The notes beneath the pieces are model-generated. The model ran no database searches and was not told the origin of the DNA. It saw only the letters and a list, made by a program, of their open reading frames with translations. From Candidatus Zhuqueibacterota bacterium (GTDB lineage: Bacteria; BS750m-G25), in the NCBI GenBank assembly GCA_016783505.1, contig JADHWK010000013.1, positions 1-55,431 of the forward strand: a stretch of DNA of 55,431 nt. The letters are read 5' to 3'. A program made the position numbers and the translations under genes. Positions within the stretch are counted from its first letter, which is position 1. Each line of letters starts with the position of its first letter. This document shows positions 25,904 to 36,236 of this stretch, in pieces.

Positions 25904-26813
25904 AGGGGTTTGAATTTAAAATCCCTGACCCAGGGACAAACTCCTCCAGTTCAGCGGTGATTGACCCGATGATCACCTTACTCTTCATCAGGACGGGTAA
26001 TCCCCGGCCGTCGTCCGAAATCCAGATGGTCAGCCGGCCCTTCTTTTTAAAAATACCGATGGACTTAAGTAGGGGTTCGATCACAAAGCAGGAAAACCTC
26101 CCTGCCCCCACCTTCACCTTCTCCTTGCGATAGACCTTAACCTCAAGGTCATAAATTTTCCCGTTGTCGTGGACGGGGATAAGCAAGGATATTCCCACCT
26201 CAAGGGGCTGGGTGCGAACATAATACAGGGCCGACAGGGCATCCTGGATAAACTCGGGCACCTGGGCCGTATCCCGGTCTGAAGAATTAGGGAAGTTAGA
26301 ATAAGCTAATCGGATCTTTTGATCGAAGTCCACTTCATAGTCGAAGACGTATTTCCCCTCTCGCAGATGTTTCTCGTAACGCCAAGGGAAAAGACCCTCC
26401 ACATCAATATAAGTCCGCACCACATCCCGAACTTTATAAAAGCGGGAGAAAAATTTGTTGGACTCAACCACCGATGATATGGAATAACATCGGGCCCCGT
26501 TGATTTCTTTAATCTCGTGAATGGACATCACCGTATGGCCGGCGTTGATGGGGCCGTAATTTACCGAAAAATAGAGCTTTTCCCCTATCCCGAAAGCCCG
26601 ATTCTCGATGTGGCGTCCTGTAAAGGAGGCTTTACTATCAGCGATTCCGCCTTTTCCGATGGTACCGTTAATCCCTTCCTTTTCTGTTTGTGAATAGACC
26701 CTATTTAGGAAGAAACCAGCGGCAATGAAAAGTAAAAAAGAAAAGGTAATAAGGTCTTTTAAACAAAATCCTTTCCTCTGAAAATACATATTTCCTTTGA
26801 AAATACCTAACAT
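25902..26813 (-). CDS. DUF3108 domain protein, probably periplasmic
   Basis: 303 residues. After a hydrophobic signal region (LITFSFLLFIAAGFFLNRVY) the domain starts with FGIGEKLYFSVNYGPINAGH, the typical DUF3108 opening, followed by YSISSVVESNKFFSRFYKVRD and the closing VWISDDGRGLPVLMKSKV region. These proteins are predicted periplasmic beta-rich proteins; their function is not known. M1 at 26813 or M9 at 26789 may start translation. The stop codon lies within the right inverted repeat, and the last residues (GSGILNSNP) may derive from the insertion. Confidence 0.82.
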   Translation of the reverse strand: MLGIFKGNMYFQRKGFCLKDLITFSFLLFIAAGFFLNRVYSQTEKEGINGTIGKGGIADSKASFTGRHIENRAFGIGEKLYFSVNYGPINAGHTVMSIHEIKEINGARCYSISSVVESNKFFSRFYKVRDVVRTYIDVEGLFPWRYEKHLREGKYVFDYEVDFDQKIRLAYSNFPNSSDRDTAQVPEFIQDALSALYYVRTQPLEVGISLLIPVHDNGKIYDLEVKVYRKEKVKVGAGRFSCFVIEPLLKSIGIFKKKGRLTIWISDDGRGLPVLMKSKVIIGSITAELEEFVPGSGILNSNP

Positions 26814-26910
26814 TTTGATTCCCCTGTGTCCTATGTGTTTCGGCCCGAAGGGTCTTTACTGCCCGGCCAGGAAGAAACGATCTTGGAATGAAATGAGATT
26901 TTCATTTTTA

Positions 26911-26994
26911 CAAGCTACAGGCCGCAAGTTACAGGTTGCGGACACGGAGCTTAAGGTCTGAATCCTGGGGTTTGAATATTGGAGCTTGTAGCTT
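26911..26994. repeat. Word-like inverted repeats in the spacer before DUF3108
   Basis: CCGCAAGTTACAGGTTGCGG (26922-26941) is a hairpin, and AAGCTAC (26912-26918) faces GTAGCTT (26988-26994). The spacer 26814-26995 shows no coding sense. Confidence 0.4.
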
Positions 26995-26995
26995 A

Positions 26996-28402
26996 TTAGT
27001 AAGCATTTTTCCCGGTAAATATTTCCCAAAAGGTCTTCAAGATTATTTTGATGTCGAAAACCAATGACCAGTTTTCCACATAGAACACATCAAACTTTGT
27101 CCGTTCTTCGATTGAGGTATTACCGCGCCAGCCGTTGACCTGGGCCCAACCCGTCATTCCCGATTTTACCCGGTGTCTCTCCAGATATTTGGAGACTTGG
27201 TTACTAAATTTTTTTACGAAGAAAGGACGTTCAGGCCTCGGTCCCACCAAACTCATCTCCCCATTCAAGACATTGATCAACTGGGGGATTTCATCTAAGC
27301 TGAGCCTACGGAGGAATTTGCCCACTTTAGTCACCCGCTGGTCATTCTGACTGGCCCAAATCGGCCCGGTGGAAGACTCGGCATCTTGTTTCATAGAGCG
27401 AAATTTTAGCATCCAAAATTCCTTGCCGTCAAAGCCGATCCGGAGTTGCCGATAAAAAACGGGACCAGCCGAGTCCAGCTTGATCAGCGCAGAGAAAACC
27501 AGAAAGAACGGGCTGAGTACTACCAATGAAACCGCAGAAAGGACCACATCGAAACAGCGTTTGAGGACGGCATTCCACCCCGATATGGGAACCTTCTTGA
27601 TGGTCAATAAGTGAATCCCGCTGATCTCGGTGACCTCAGGCTGGCTAGTTAAAAGCTCCAGCATGTCGGGGACCACCAAAAATTCAATGTTCACCCCTTC
27701 GCATTTTTTTAGAATGGTCATTAGCGAAGGATGTTCCTGATACGTCAGGGCGATAAAAAGTAGGTCTAAGCCCTTTTCTTTGATGATTTCATCCAGTCTA
27801 TCTAAGGTGCCCAAGAACAATTCCTTCCTTTCCGGGTTGGAAGTGACCCCAACAAAACCCAGAACCCGGTATCCCAGATCCGGATGGTCTTTGATCCTCT
27901 GATAAAGGCTTTCCCCCCCCTGGCTTGAGCCAACAATGGCGGTGTTCAGGGTACCTACCCCACTCCTGTAAAGCCGTTTTCGCAATCGAATGACGGCCGC
28001 CCTTTCCACCGTCACAAAAACGATGCTGACCACCCACAGGATAGCAAAGACCAGCCGGGAATAAGAAAACCCCCGATAGAGAAAGCCTAAGGACATCGCC
28101 ACCAGCATCCCGGTTGAAACGGCTTTGGCCACCAGATAAAGTTCATCCAAAAGGCCAATGGTCCATCGCAATCGGTATAGTTTAAAGAAATAAAGGATCG
28201 GAAGCCAGGCGAAGATTACCAGCATGGAAAAGTATATATAACCCCCCAGGGGGGGATAGCCTTTAGTAACGGGAAAAATATCGGTAAAGGGGGAATAAAA
28301 CCGAATCCAATAGGAGGTTAAGAATGCCAGTTCAATGGCTAAAACATCAAAAATAATGGCTAGTAAGGGTATCAGTACATCCCCTTTACGTCGAGAGAAC
28401 AT
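26996..28402 (-). CDS. Initiating sugar-1-phosphate transferase (WcaJ/WbaP-type polyprenyl glycosylphosphotransferase)
   Basis: I start at ATG 28402 (AAGGGA site), giving 468 residues, the usual family length; it overlaps the GT4 stop by 17 bases. Four to five membrane helices occupy residues 8-130, then a Rossmann-like domain (NTAIVGSSQGGESLYQRI, YRVLGFVGV) and the catalytic sugar-transferase domain from KRCFDVVLSAVSLVVLSPFF through GFDGKEFWMLKFRSM, RLSLDEIPQLINVLNGEMS and LVGPRPERP. It attaches the first sugar phosphate to undecaprenyl phosphate and so primes the repeat unit made by this locus. As the last gene of the locus in reading direction it closes the polysaccharide cluster. Confidence 0.93.
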   Translation of the reverse strand: MFSRRKGDVLIPLLAIIFDVLAIELAFLTSYWIRFYSPFTDIFPVTKGYPPLGGYIYFSMLVIFAWLPILYFFKLYRLRWTIGLLDELYLVAKAVSTGMLVAMSLGFLYRGFSYSRLVFAILWVVSIVFVTVERAAVIRLRKRLYRSGVGTLNTAIVGSSQGGESLYQRIKDHPDLGYRVLGFVGVTSNPERKELFLGTLDRLDEIIKEKGLDLLFIALTYQEHPSLMTILKKCEGVNIEFLVVPDMLELLTSQPEVTEISGIHLLTIKKVPISGWNAVLKRCFDVVLSAVSLVVLSPFFLVFSALIKLDSAGPVFYRQLRIGFDGKEFWMLKFRSMKQDAESSTGPIWASQNDQRVTKVGKFLRRLSLDEIPQLINVLNGEMSLVGPRPERPFFVKKFSNQVSKYLERHRVKSGMTGWAQVNGWRGNTSIEERTKFDVFYVENWSLVFDIKIILKTFWEIFTGKNAY

Positions 28403-29555
28403 AGGGTTTCCCTTGATTGATTTTTTCGGTAATAAATTTTTTAATTTTTTCTTTAAAGACAGAGAGATCGAACCCCATGGCATGTTCACGGATCCTCTCC
28501 GGGACGAAAGCGTAGGGGTCAAATCCCCTCACCGCTTTCATTAAACTCTCCGCTGATTGCTCTGGGAAGAAAATCCCGGTAGCTCTTTCAGGGTTAACCA
28601 TTGGGAAATCACCCCGCCATCCCAGTTTTAGGGATATGGGATGGGGTATTACAGTCTCCAGGACCCCACCCCGCCCATAAGCAATTACCGGTTTGCCCAC
28701 CGCTTGGGCCTCCAAGGGGACAATGCCGAAGTCCTCTTCACCCGGAAAGATGAGGGCCTGGCACCCGGCGTAAAATTGGGCCAGTTGGCCTTCGGCCTGC
28801 CAGGGGAAAAATTCTATATTCTTTCGTGCCCTCCTGATTAACCTTTTCTTCTCCGGGCCCTGACCGACAATCACTAACCTAAGACCCAAATCATTGAAGG
28901 CCTCAACGGCTAAATCAATTCGCTTGTATGGAACCAGAGCCGACACGATCAAGAAGTAGTCTTCGGACCTTTTTGAAAGGGGGAAAGCCCGGGTATTGAC
29001 TGGGGGGTAAATGACCTCGGCCTCCCGGTGATAGTGTCTCCGAATACGCATTCTGACATTTTGGGAGTTAGCCAAAAAATAATGCACCCTATCCGAACTG
29101 GCCACATCCCATTGACGCAGATAATTCACCATCCGGGGGACCAGTTGGCCAGCCAAGGGGGAAAGTTTATTCACCCCAAAATAGTGGTAATACATATCCC
29201 ATACGTAGCGCATTGGGGTATGGACATAGCTGATATGCAGGGCATGGGGGGCGGGGATTACCCCTTTCGCCACGCAATGACTGGTGGAGATGATCAGATG
29301 GAATCCCCGGAGGTCAAACCCCTCGATGGCCCGGGGAAAGAGGGGAAGATAATAGCGGTATTTCCCCCGAGCAAAGGGGAGGTATCGGATGAAGGATTCC
29401 TTAATCCTCATCTTTTCAATCCCCGGGGACACCGCCCCCCTTCGGTGCAGAAGGGTGAAAAGGGTGGCTTGGGGAAATAGTTCACATAAGACCTCAAGGA
29501 CCTTTTCACCACCCCTCATGCCTGTAAGCCAATCATGAACCAGAGCTACTTTCAC
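28386..29555 (-). CDS. GT4 family glycosyltransferase (WbaZ-like)
   Basis: 389 residues. The start MKVALVHDWLTGMRGGEKVL and the IISTSHCVAKG and VHTPMRYVWDMY motifs are those of the WbaZ mannosyltransferase-like GT4 group. The donor half has LIVSALVPYKRIDLAVEAF, LVIVGQGPEKKRL and the EX7E motif in PGEEDFGIVPLEAQAVG. It probably adds an early sugar onto the primed lipid carrier, since it is directly coupled to the priming transferase. The start overlaps the end of the GT9 gene by 23 bases. Confidence 0.87.
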   Translation of the reverse strand: MKVALVHDWLTGMRGGEKVLEVLCELFPQATLFTLLHRRGAVSPGIEKMRIKESFIRYLPFARGKYRYYLPLFPRAIEGFDLRGFHLIISTSHCVAKGVIPAPHALHISYVHTPMRYVWDMYYHYFGVNKLSPLAGQLVPRMVNYLRQWDVASSDRVHYFLANSQNVRMRIRRHYHREAEVIYPPVNTRAFPLSKRSEDYFLIVSALVPYKRIDLAVEAFNDLGLRLVIVGQGPEKKRLIRRARKNIEFFPWQAEGQLAQFYAGCQALIFPGEEDFGIVPLEAQAVGKPVIAYGRGGVLETVIPHPISLKLGWRGDFPMVNPERATGIFFPEQSAESLMKAVRGFDPYAFVPERIREHAMGFDLSVFKEKIKKFITEKINQGKPYVLST

Positions 29556-30651
29556 CCATCTCCATTAAAATTTTCATCACTTCATCCGACGTTATTTGCT
29601 TCATACACTCCTTGGTCCCGCATTCAGGGAATTTGCCCCGGTGGTAACAGGGAGAACATAATAATCTTTTATAAATCACCCTATGAGATATTCCGACAGG
29701 GGCCTTTCGTTTGGGATCGGTGGGTCCGAAAAGGGCAATGGTGGGAACTTTTACCGCTGTCGCCAGGTGCATAAGCCCCGAATCATGGGCCACTACCACT
29801 TTGCAGACTCTCATAACAGCCGCGGTTTGCAACAGGGTAGCTTTCCCGACCAGGGAATAGACCCCATTCCCCACCCCTTCCATTATTCTCGAACTTATGG
29901 CTTCTTCCCCAGGACCGCCGAAGAGGACTACATGATAGTCCTTGGTCCGAAGTTTTCGAACCAACTCTAAATATCCATCCCATCGGCGTTGGGGCATATC
30001 CTCACCGGGGTTTCTGGCCCCACCGGGACAGAGGCCGATAATAGGCATATTCATCAGGTCGTTTTCCCTTATAAATTCCCTGGAAAAATCTTCGTCTTTT
30101 AAATCAGGAAAAACTTCCATCTGCATGTCCAAATCGGAACTGCCCACGAAAGATGGGAGCTTATTGTAGATGGAGATTTCGTGGTCAACTCCGTCCTCCT
30201 TTATCCTATGTGTGTGCGGAAAACCCTCCCCATCACAGTCAAGCCCCACCCGAAATCTTCCCCCCACCAATAGCGCGAACAAATTGAGTACCAGAGATCG
30301 GTGAAATACAAAGATGAGGTCAAACTTCTCCTGCCTCAGCTTAAGAACTAATAGCCATAGTTTCCATAGATGGTGATGGTGGAAGCTTTGATCATCAACG
30401 ACAAAAACGCGGTCCAGATGGGGATTTCCCCGAACCACCCCAGCAGACCATTCACCGATCAGCATGCTAATCTCCGCGTGAGGGAATAATTTCCTAAGAT
30501 TTCTAATAGCCGGGGTAGCATTCAACACATCGCCAATGGCGAAGAGTTTCATGATCAATATCTTTTTGATCGTTGACAGATCGATATTACGGTCCAAAGG
30601 GATTTTGAACGGTTGAAACAGTAGATTTCCCAGTGAATAGATTGGTTTCAT
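29533..30651 (-). CDS. GT9 family (heptosyltransferase-like) glycosyltransferase
   Basis: 372 residues. The GT9 start is MKLFAIGDVLNATPAIRNL, with IIGLCPGGARNPGEDMPQRR, LFGGPGEEA and the donor site VVAHDSGLMHLATAVKVPTIALFGPTDP split over the end. A cysteine cluster follows (CSPCYHRG...CGTKECMKQI), as in many WaaF/WaaQ-like enzymes. It transfers a heptose or other sugar to a core or repeat unit. Its ATG overlaps the upstream GT4 stop by 4 bases. Confidence 0.87.
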   Translation of the reverse strand: MKPIYSLGNLLFQPFKIPLDRNIDLSTIKKILIMKLFAIGDVLNATPAIRNLRKLFPHAEISMLIGEWSAGVVRGNPHLDRVFVVDDQSFHHHHLWKLWLLVLKLRQEKFDLIFVFHRSLVLNLFALLVGGRFRVGLDCDGEGFPHTHRIKEDGVDHEISIYNKLPSFVGSSDLDMQMEVFPDLKDEDFSREFIRENDLMNMPIIGLCPGGARNPGEDMPQRRWDGYLELVRKLRTKDYHVVLFGGPGEEAISSRIMEGVGNGVYSLVGKATLLQTAAVMRVCKVVVAHDSGLMHLATAVKVPTIALFGPTDPKRKAPVGISHRVIYKRLLCSPCYHRGKFPECGTKECMKQITSDEVMKILMEMGESSSGS

Positions 30652-31829
30652 CCCCGGCCCACCCCTTTCTCCTCTAGGGAGTGATAGACCGCTAAGGTTT
30701 CCCTTGCGGTCTTATCCCATGAGAATTTCTTGGCCTGCATTAATCCCGCGGTGATCAGCTTTTTCCTTAATTCGGATTTGTTTATGACATCATAAATAGC
30801 ACGTGCCATTTCATCAGGTTCGTATGGATTAATAAAAAGAGCTGCTTTACCCACTACTTCCGGAATTGACGATAGATCAGTGGTTATCACCGGGGTTCCA
30901 CAGTTCATCGCCTCTAAAGGCGGTAGTCCGAACCCTTCATAGATTGAAGGAAAAACAAAAACGTCAGCTGCCTTATATAGGTATGGCAAATCATCCTTGG
31001 AGACGAAACCTATGATCCTCACCCGATCGCTGAGACCCAGTTTTTGAATCACCGCCCTTAATTCTGGATATTCCGGTTCTTCATGAATTTTACCCGCTAA
31101 TACCAATTCGCAATCCAGACTCGAGTAATGGAGAAGGCGGAAGAAGGCCTGTATCAATCCTAATACATTTTTTCTCGGGTCAATTCCGCCGATATAAAGG
31201 ATAAATTTTTTATAAATACAGTATTTTTCCCGAACCAGTCGAAATTTATTTATACGATTATCTTCAGAGACCATATCATCGGCGGCTAAATATATCACCT
31301 TTATTTTATCCGGTCTGATTCCATAATACTTAATAATGTCCTTTTTAGAATGCTCTGAAATGGTGATAATGACGGCGGATTTTTGGACCACCCTCCTGTC
31401 AATCAGATGTTTAAGTTTATACAAGGGGCTCTTATACCATATTCTCAAATCCGGCAGCGCCAATTCAATGAGATCGAGAATAGTCACCACGGTCTTTTGG
31501 GGGCAATACCAAGGAACATCCTTATGGCAGAAAAAATGAAAGGCATCAGCCTTCAATCGTTTCAGGGTCATGTTAAGAAAGAGTTGAGTATTTAATTCTT
31601 CCCGACCAAGACTAAACACTTGGGGAAAATTGTGATATAATCTAAAAATATTATGCCCTCCATCCCTATAATCAACTGGTTTATTTTTATCGAAAAGAAG
31701 ATAGAAATCATCGGATGGAGCTATCTTGGGTAACTGACTGATAAGGTGTTCCGCGTACCTTCCTATCCCCCTCGTCTTATGTCCCTTAAACCCGGTTTGA
31801 ATTCCCCGGGCATCCAAGCCTATGAGCAT
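30648..31829 (-). CDS. GT4 family glycosyltransferase
   Basis: 393 residues. It begins [20 protein letters not shown] and has the linker [17 protein letters not shown], then [50 protein letters not shown] (EX7E) and a C-terminal helix ([19 protein letters not shown]). This layout is common in mannosyltransferases of O-antigen loci. Base composition in the middle is AT-rich. It lies 20 bases after gmd, whose product leads to GDP-linked deoxyhexoses. Confidence 0.87.
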   Translation of the reverse strand: MLIGLDARGIQTGFKGHKTRGIGRYAEHLISQLPKIAPSDDFYLLFDKNKPVDYRDGGHNIFRLYHNFPQVFSLGREELNTQLFLNMTLKRLKADAFHFFCHKDVPWYCPQKTVVTILDLIELALPDLRIWYKSPLYKLKHLIDRRVVQKSAVIITISEHSKKDIIKYYGIRPDKIKVIYLAADDMVSEDNRINKFRLVREKYCIYKKFILYIGGIDPRKNVLGLIQAFFRLLHYSSLDCELVLAGKIHEEPEYPELRAVIQKLGLSDRVRIIGFVSKDDLPYLYKAADVFVFPSIYEGFGLPPLEAMNCGTPVITTDLSSIPEVVGKAALFINPYEPDEMARAIYDVINKSELRKKLITAGLMQAKKFSWDKTARETLAVYHSLEEKGVGRG

Positions 31830-31849
31830 AGAATTATGAATAAACTTAA

Positions 31850-32827
31850 TTAAGAATTTCTTCTTTCTAATTCAAGATCATGTTCTACCATTTCTTCAAT
31901 AAGATCTTTGAAGGAAATATTGTAATTCCATTTAATTTCTTTTTTAGCTTTAGAGCAATCCCCCTGCAATAACTCCACCTCAGCAGGCCTAAAGAAGTTG
32001 GGATCAACAACAATGTAATCTTTGTAATTTAAACCCACACATGAGAAAGCAATTTCAACAAATTCTTTCACAGAATGGGTTTCACCCGAAGAAATAACCA
32101 GATCAACAGGTTTACTATTCTGAAGCATATTCCACATGGCTTTTACATATTCCTTTGCATGACCCCAGTCCCTTTTTGCTTCTAAATTCCCCAAGCGAAG
32201 CTCTTTTGTTTTACCCAGTTTAATATGAGCAACATGTGATGTTACTTTCCTTGTTACAAATTCATATCCTCGACGTGGTGATTCATGATTATATAAAATA
32301 CCACTTACTGTAAACATATTGTAGGCTTCGCGATAGTTTCTTGTTAAATGATATCCTGCAACTTTGGATATTCCATATGAAGATCTAGGATGGAACCTTG
32401 TATTCTCATTTTGGGGGGTTTCTTCTGCTTTACCGAACATTTCACTGGATCCTGCAAAATAGAATTTACAATCCGGACAAATTTGTTTGAGGGACGACAA
32501 AATATAATGAGTACCATTTATGTTGGTATTGAAGGTGGAAAATTCATCCTCGAACGAATAGCTGACGAAGCTTTGTGACGCTAAATGATAACACTCATCC
32601 GGCTGTACTTCTAAAATCGTTTGATAAATACTTGCAAAACTTTCCAAAGATGCGGAACAAATATGGATATCCTTCAAAATATGATTAATACGCCACATTC
32701 TATGTCGGATATCCTCAATAGCAACCCGCCGTACCAAACCATATACTTCATATCCTTTATCAAGCAGATATTCTGCTAGATAAGATCCATCCTGTCCTGT
32801 AATCCCAGTTATTAACGCTCTTTTCAT
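31850..32827 (-). CDS. gmd: GDP-mannose 4,6-dehydratase
   Basis: 325 residues of the extended SDR fold: nucleotide motif ALITGITGQDGSYLAEYLL, YHLASQSFVSYSFEDEF, AGSSEMFGKAEETPQNENT, catalytic Tyr and Lys in SSYGISKVAGY and the GMD-specific GILYNHESPRRGYEFVTRK and RDWGHAKEYVKAMW blocks. It makes GDP-4-keto-6-deoxymannose, the precursor of GDP-fucose, rhamnose or perosamine. No second-step enzyme is in the window, so the final sugar is open. The gene is clearly AT-richer than the genes on either side of the locus, consistent with horizontal exchange. Confidence 0.93.
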   Translation of the reverse strand: MKRALITGITGQDGSYLAEYLLDKGYEVYGLVRRVAIEDIRHRMWRINHILKDIHICSASLESFASIYQTILEVQPDECYHLASQSFVSYSFEDEFSTFNTNINGTHYILSSLKQICPDCKFYFAGSSEMFGKAEETPQNENTRFHPRSSYGISKVAGYHLTRNYREAYNMFTVSGILYNHESPRRGYEFVTRKVTSHVAHIKLGKTKELRLGNLEAKRDWGHAKEYVKAMWNMLQNSKPVDLVISSGETHSVKEFVEIAFSCVGLNYKDYIVVDPNFFRPAEVELLQGDCSKAKKEIKWNYNISFKDLIEEMVEHDLELERRNS

Positions 32828-32857
32828 TTATGAACCCCTTTCTTAGAATGTCAGTAG

Positions 32858-33502
32858 CTACCTTATTTTTTTCCCAACTATGAAAATGTCACCCAACCGG
32901 TAACGATACCCAAATCTCACTCTATTTAAAAGATGGAGAATAAACAATCGTTTACTTTTAATAACAGTATCTTTATCCGCACCATAGGCTATTATTTGGA
33001 AACCGTAAGATTTTAATAATTCCTTAAGCAAGTCAAGGGGATAAGGCCTGACATGGGTAATGTCTAACCAGAACCGTTCACCCATGACCTCTATATCCCT
33101 AAAATTCGGGGTTATGATTATTAGCCTTCCACCCATTTTTAGACCCTTATTGATTCCTTCTAATAGTTTCATGACTTCTTGGGGAACCAGATGTTCAATT
33201 AGATGACTACAAAACACCCCATCAAATGATTCGGAGTTCTCAGCCAAATAGGTATCCAGCGCTGTACATTCTACGGTTAAACCCTTCCTTTTACAGATTT
33301 CCACCACCTCCTGCGATATATCAATGCCGACCCCTTTTACCCTTTTTCCCCTCAGCAGCTCCAGAAAAACCCCTTTTCCGCAGCCCAGATCTAGGACGTT
33401 TTCTCCTTCGTAGAAATACTGGGTGTACTTCCTCTGGTACCGTCTGATGGTTTCCTCATCACCGCTAAAAGCAAAAATATCCAATTTCTTATCCTGGACC
33501 AT
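32858..33502 (-). CDS. Class I SAM-dependent methyltransferase
   Basis: 214 residues. Motif I reads VLDLGCGKGVFLELLRG with GVDIS-like VGIDISQEVVEI after it, and motif IV is FDGVFCSHLIEHLVPQ. The remaining part (GGRLIIITPNFRDIEVMGE) fits the methyltransferase 11/23 group. It is placed between the flippase and gmd, so it may methylate a sugar of the repeat unit or cap the chain. The substrate cannot be read from sequence. Confidence 0.84.
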   Translation of the reverse strand: MVQDKKLDIFAFSGDEETIRRYQRKYTQYFYEGENVLDLGCGKGVFLELLRGKRVKGVGIDISQEVVEICKRKGLTVECTALDTYLAENSESFDGVFCSHLIEHLVPQEVMKLLEGINKGLKMGGRLIIITPNFRDIEVMGERFWLDITHVRPYPLDLLKELLKSYGFQIIAYGADKDTVIKSKRLFILHLLNRVRFGYRYRLGDIFIVGKKIR

Positions 33503-33510
33503 AAAGATAA

Positions 33511-34941
33511 CTACCCCTTTGCTCTGAGTGTATTAAGCAACCCTAGAACATCCTCTTTTGCCACAGCTTTGAACACAAACAAAGCTGTTAGGTAGACAAT
33601 TGTACAAAATAAAATTAATAATAACAAATGAATCTCATCTTTCAACAAAATTAAGGGTAGAATCAAAAGTGAGGCCAGAAGAATTTTAAAAAAATCAACT
33701 GTAGGAAAAATGGTGGCGAAGCTTTGGCGCACATAATAGAATAAAATACCGAAGCCGACTATCTCCGTCAACACAGTGGCTAAGGCGGCCCCGTTATGGC
33801 TAAATTTTGGGATCAAAATAAAATTTAAGAGAATATTAATTGCTGCGTTCACCACCGCGATATAAAACACTATCCTCTGCTTATCAATGGCCCCGAGGAG
33901 GTGCCCGAAAATGTTAGTGACAAACATTAACGGAAGAACCCAAATGATAATTCTAAGGGTAGTTGCGGCTGGTAGATAATCGGGTGTGTATAGAAAGTGG
34001 ATTATTTGATCAGCAACAAAAGTCACCCCAATGGCAACGGGGAGCGCCAATACTAAGGAATACTTCACCCCGTTTATTCCAGCGTTAACTGCAATGTTCT
34101 TATTCTTCAAAAAGTTTTCAGCTACGAAAGGAAAGATTGCGGTTACCAGGGACCCAGAAAAAACCATCAGGGCGAATATCAAATTATAGGCCGAATTATA
34201 AAGACCAACGGCTTCATCACCCTTCATCTTGGAAAGCATCACCGAATCTATCTTAAAATAAATCATCACAAAAATGCCCGTCAAGGCGAACGGAAGCCCC
34301 CCCTTTATAAGCCTTTTCAATTGATACGTATTAACTGCGAATTGAGGCTTAACAAATTTTTTAAGCAACACAAATAAAGCGACGAACAAGATCAGAATAT
34401 CTGAAAACATGATCATTAACATAATGTTGACTATTGAAAATCTAAAGTAAATAGCTACCAGAACAGCAATAGATTCGATAACCTTTCCTAAGGCCATCAC
34501 CAACGCCTCGTACTGCATCCGTTCAAAAGCGCGAAAGATGGCGATGAAAGAATCGGTATTTACCCTGAGGATGATGCAAACCGAGGCCAGATATACCAGT
34601 TGCCGGTTAATGGCTGAAGTCCGGAGCAAATTGATTATCAGAAAGAGCACCAAATAGGTAAAGAGCGCCAGAATTACTTTGAGGACAATAGCGTTTCCCA
34701 AGAATCGTTCCGCTGCAGCTTTATCTTTGGCAACTTCACGGGTAAGCAATGGCGTAATGCCGAGGTCGAAAAGGGGGTTAAATAGAAACACAAAAGCAAA
34801 GGCAAAGGTATATTTTCCGTATTGCCCAGTGCCCAAGTATCGTGTCAGAAGGACAACAACAACAAAACCAATAAACCGGGCAAAGATTTGGGCGGTAAGA
34901 AGGATCAATGAATTCTTGGCCACTCTGTTTTCAATTGGCAT
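33511..34941 (-). CDS. Wzx-type oligosaccharide flippase
   Basis: 476 residues with about 14 hydrophobic segments. The start (NSLILLTAQIFARFIGFVVV and LGTGQYGKYTFAFAF) is that of the polysaccharide biosynthesis/MATE-like flippases, and GGLPFALTGIFVMIYFKIDS with a conserved KxDxxMLSKMKG region is the middle signature. It moves lipid-linked repeat units across the inner membrane. The Wzy-like polymerase lies just upstream, which supports a Wzx/Wzy route. Confidence 0.92.
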   Translation of the reverse strand: MPIENRVAKNSLILLTAQIFARFIGFVVVVLLTRYLGTGQYGKYTFAFAFVFLFNPLFDLGITPLLTREVAKDKAAAERFLGNAIVLKVILALFTYLVLFLIINLLRTSAINRQLVYLASVCIILRVNTDSFIAIFRAFERMQYEALVMALGKVIESIAVLVAIYFRFSIVNIMLMIMFSDILILFVALFVLLKKFVKPQFAVNTYQLKRLIKGGLPFALTGIFVMIYFKIDSVMLSKMKGDEAVGLYNSAYNLIFALMVFSGSLVTAIFPFVAENFLKNKNIAVNAGINGVKYSLVLALPVAIGVTFVADQIIHFLYTPDYLPAATTLRIIIWVLPLMFVTNIFGHLLGAIDKQRIVFYIAVVNAAINILLNFILIPKFSHNGAALATVLTEIVGFGILFYYVRQSFATIFPTVDFFKILLASLLILPLILLKDEIHLLLLILFCTIVYLTALFVFKAVAKEDVLGLLNTLRAKG

Positions 34942-34970
34942 ACTTATTAGGATTCCTTTAGGAAATAACC

Positions 34971-36236
34971 CTATTCAGTTTCATCAAGATTTTGTGAAAA
35001 CCTAGCAGTGAGCCCCAGGATGAACCACACCAGCAATCCGTTCTCCGCATCTGTCTGATAATTCTGGAAAAATCCGGCCACTAAAATGGCGATCAAGGAT
35101 ATTGTCCCCCCCACTGCCAGCGCCCAGTCAATACCTCTATCTTTTATTTTTGGGAGGACAAGAAGGGCCTTTCTGAAGAAAAAAAACCAGATCAAAAGGA
35201 AAGAAGCCAAGCCTACCAGACCCGAGATAACTGCTTCGTTTAAGAAGTCATTATGGGGATGGCAGGTACTCATGTAGTAACCATCAACGCTAAATTCCTT
35301 AAAGGCTTCCCCCCAATTGGCCATTCCTATCCCCAGTAAGGGCCGGCTTTTGATAATTCTTAAGGATGTTCTCCACAGATTTAGCCGGGCCTGCTGGGTC
35401 TCCGTGGTGAAGGACTGGGTTATCCGGGTACGAATTGAAGGCTGAAAAATCAGTAATAGCCCAGCCATTAGCGCCAGGGTAAGCCAGATCTTCCAACGGT
35501 ATCCCTTTGGTAAAAACAATCCCAAGGCAAGAATGCCCCCAAAGGCCCCTATCCAGGCGCTGCGGGCGTAACTCCAGAGCAGAGCCAATCCCAAAAGCCC
35601 CGTAAAAATTCCGAAAAGCAGCTTCTTTTTGACCGTAGGATGAAAAACACCCACCGCCAGGGTCATGAGAAAAACCATCATCACATGCCCCCCATAGGTG
35701 AGGTGATGGGTAAAAAAACCCTCCGCTTCCACCCCATACGCATGCACCCGCAGGGGTTCCCCATGAAGATAATCGAACCCCGAAAAATGCTGCACGAAAG
35801 CGTAGAGGGCCGCTATCAAAGAGGAATAAATGAGAGCTTCAAAAATCTTCTGAATCTGATCATTCCTTTTTACCCCGTAAAACGAGGCAAAGTAGGCCAT
35901 CACGATCCACCTTTCTTCAACATAACTTCTCAAATTAATCTGATATTTAGATAACAGGACTGCCACAAAATCAACGGCCAAAAAAAGAATAATAACCAGG
36001 GAAAGCATATCGAGCGGCCCCCTTTCACCCCTAAAATAGATAAAATGGATGACAATAAAAAGGAGAGCAAGTCCCAATGAAATGTTGGTGATTGAGATAG
36101 ATAATGGGGAGGCGAGAGCAAACAGAATCAAGGCGGTAAAAATGGCCCCATCAAGAACTTTTTCCGCTGGGATTCCTCTCATTGTCCTCACTGTTTTTTG
36201 AAAAATCTGGTGGAGGGAAATGAATTCGTTCTTCAT
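34971..36236 (-). CDS. O-antigen polymerase/ligase family protein (Wzy_C domain)
   Basis: 421 residues with about 11-12 membrane helices. The large outer loop has RLNLWRTSLRIIKSRPLLG, GIGMANWGEAF and the family marker CHPHNDFLNEAVISGLVGLA. Such proteins either polymerise repeat units (Wzy) or ligate the finished chain to lipid A core (WaaL); sequence alone does not decide. The gene overlaps the upstream GT9 by 4 bases. Confidence 0.88.
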   Translation of the reverse strand: MKNEFISLHQIFQKTVRTMRGIPAEKVLDGAIFTALILFALASPLSISITNISLGLALLFIVIHFIYFRGERGPLDMLSLVIILFLAVDFVAVLLSKYQINLRSYVEERWIVMAYFASFYGVKRNDQIQKIFEALIYSSLIAALYAFVQHFSGFDYLHGEPLRVHAYGVEAEGFFTHHLTYGGHVMMVFLMTLAVGVFHPTVKKKLLFGIFTGLLGLALLWSYARSAWIGAFGGILALGLFLPKGYRWKIWLTLALMAGLLLIFQPSIRTRITQSFTTETQQARLNLWRTSLRIIKSRPLLGIGMANWGEAFKEFSVDGYYMSTCHPHNDFLNEAVISGLVGLASFLLIWFFFFRKALLVLPKIKDRGIDWALAVGGTISLIAILVAGFFQNYQTDAENGLLVWFILGLTARFSQNLDETE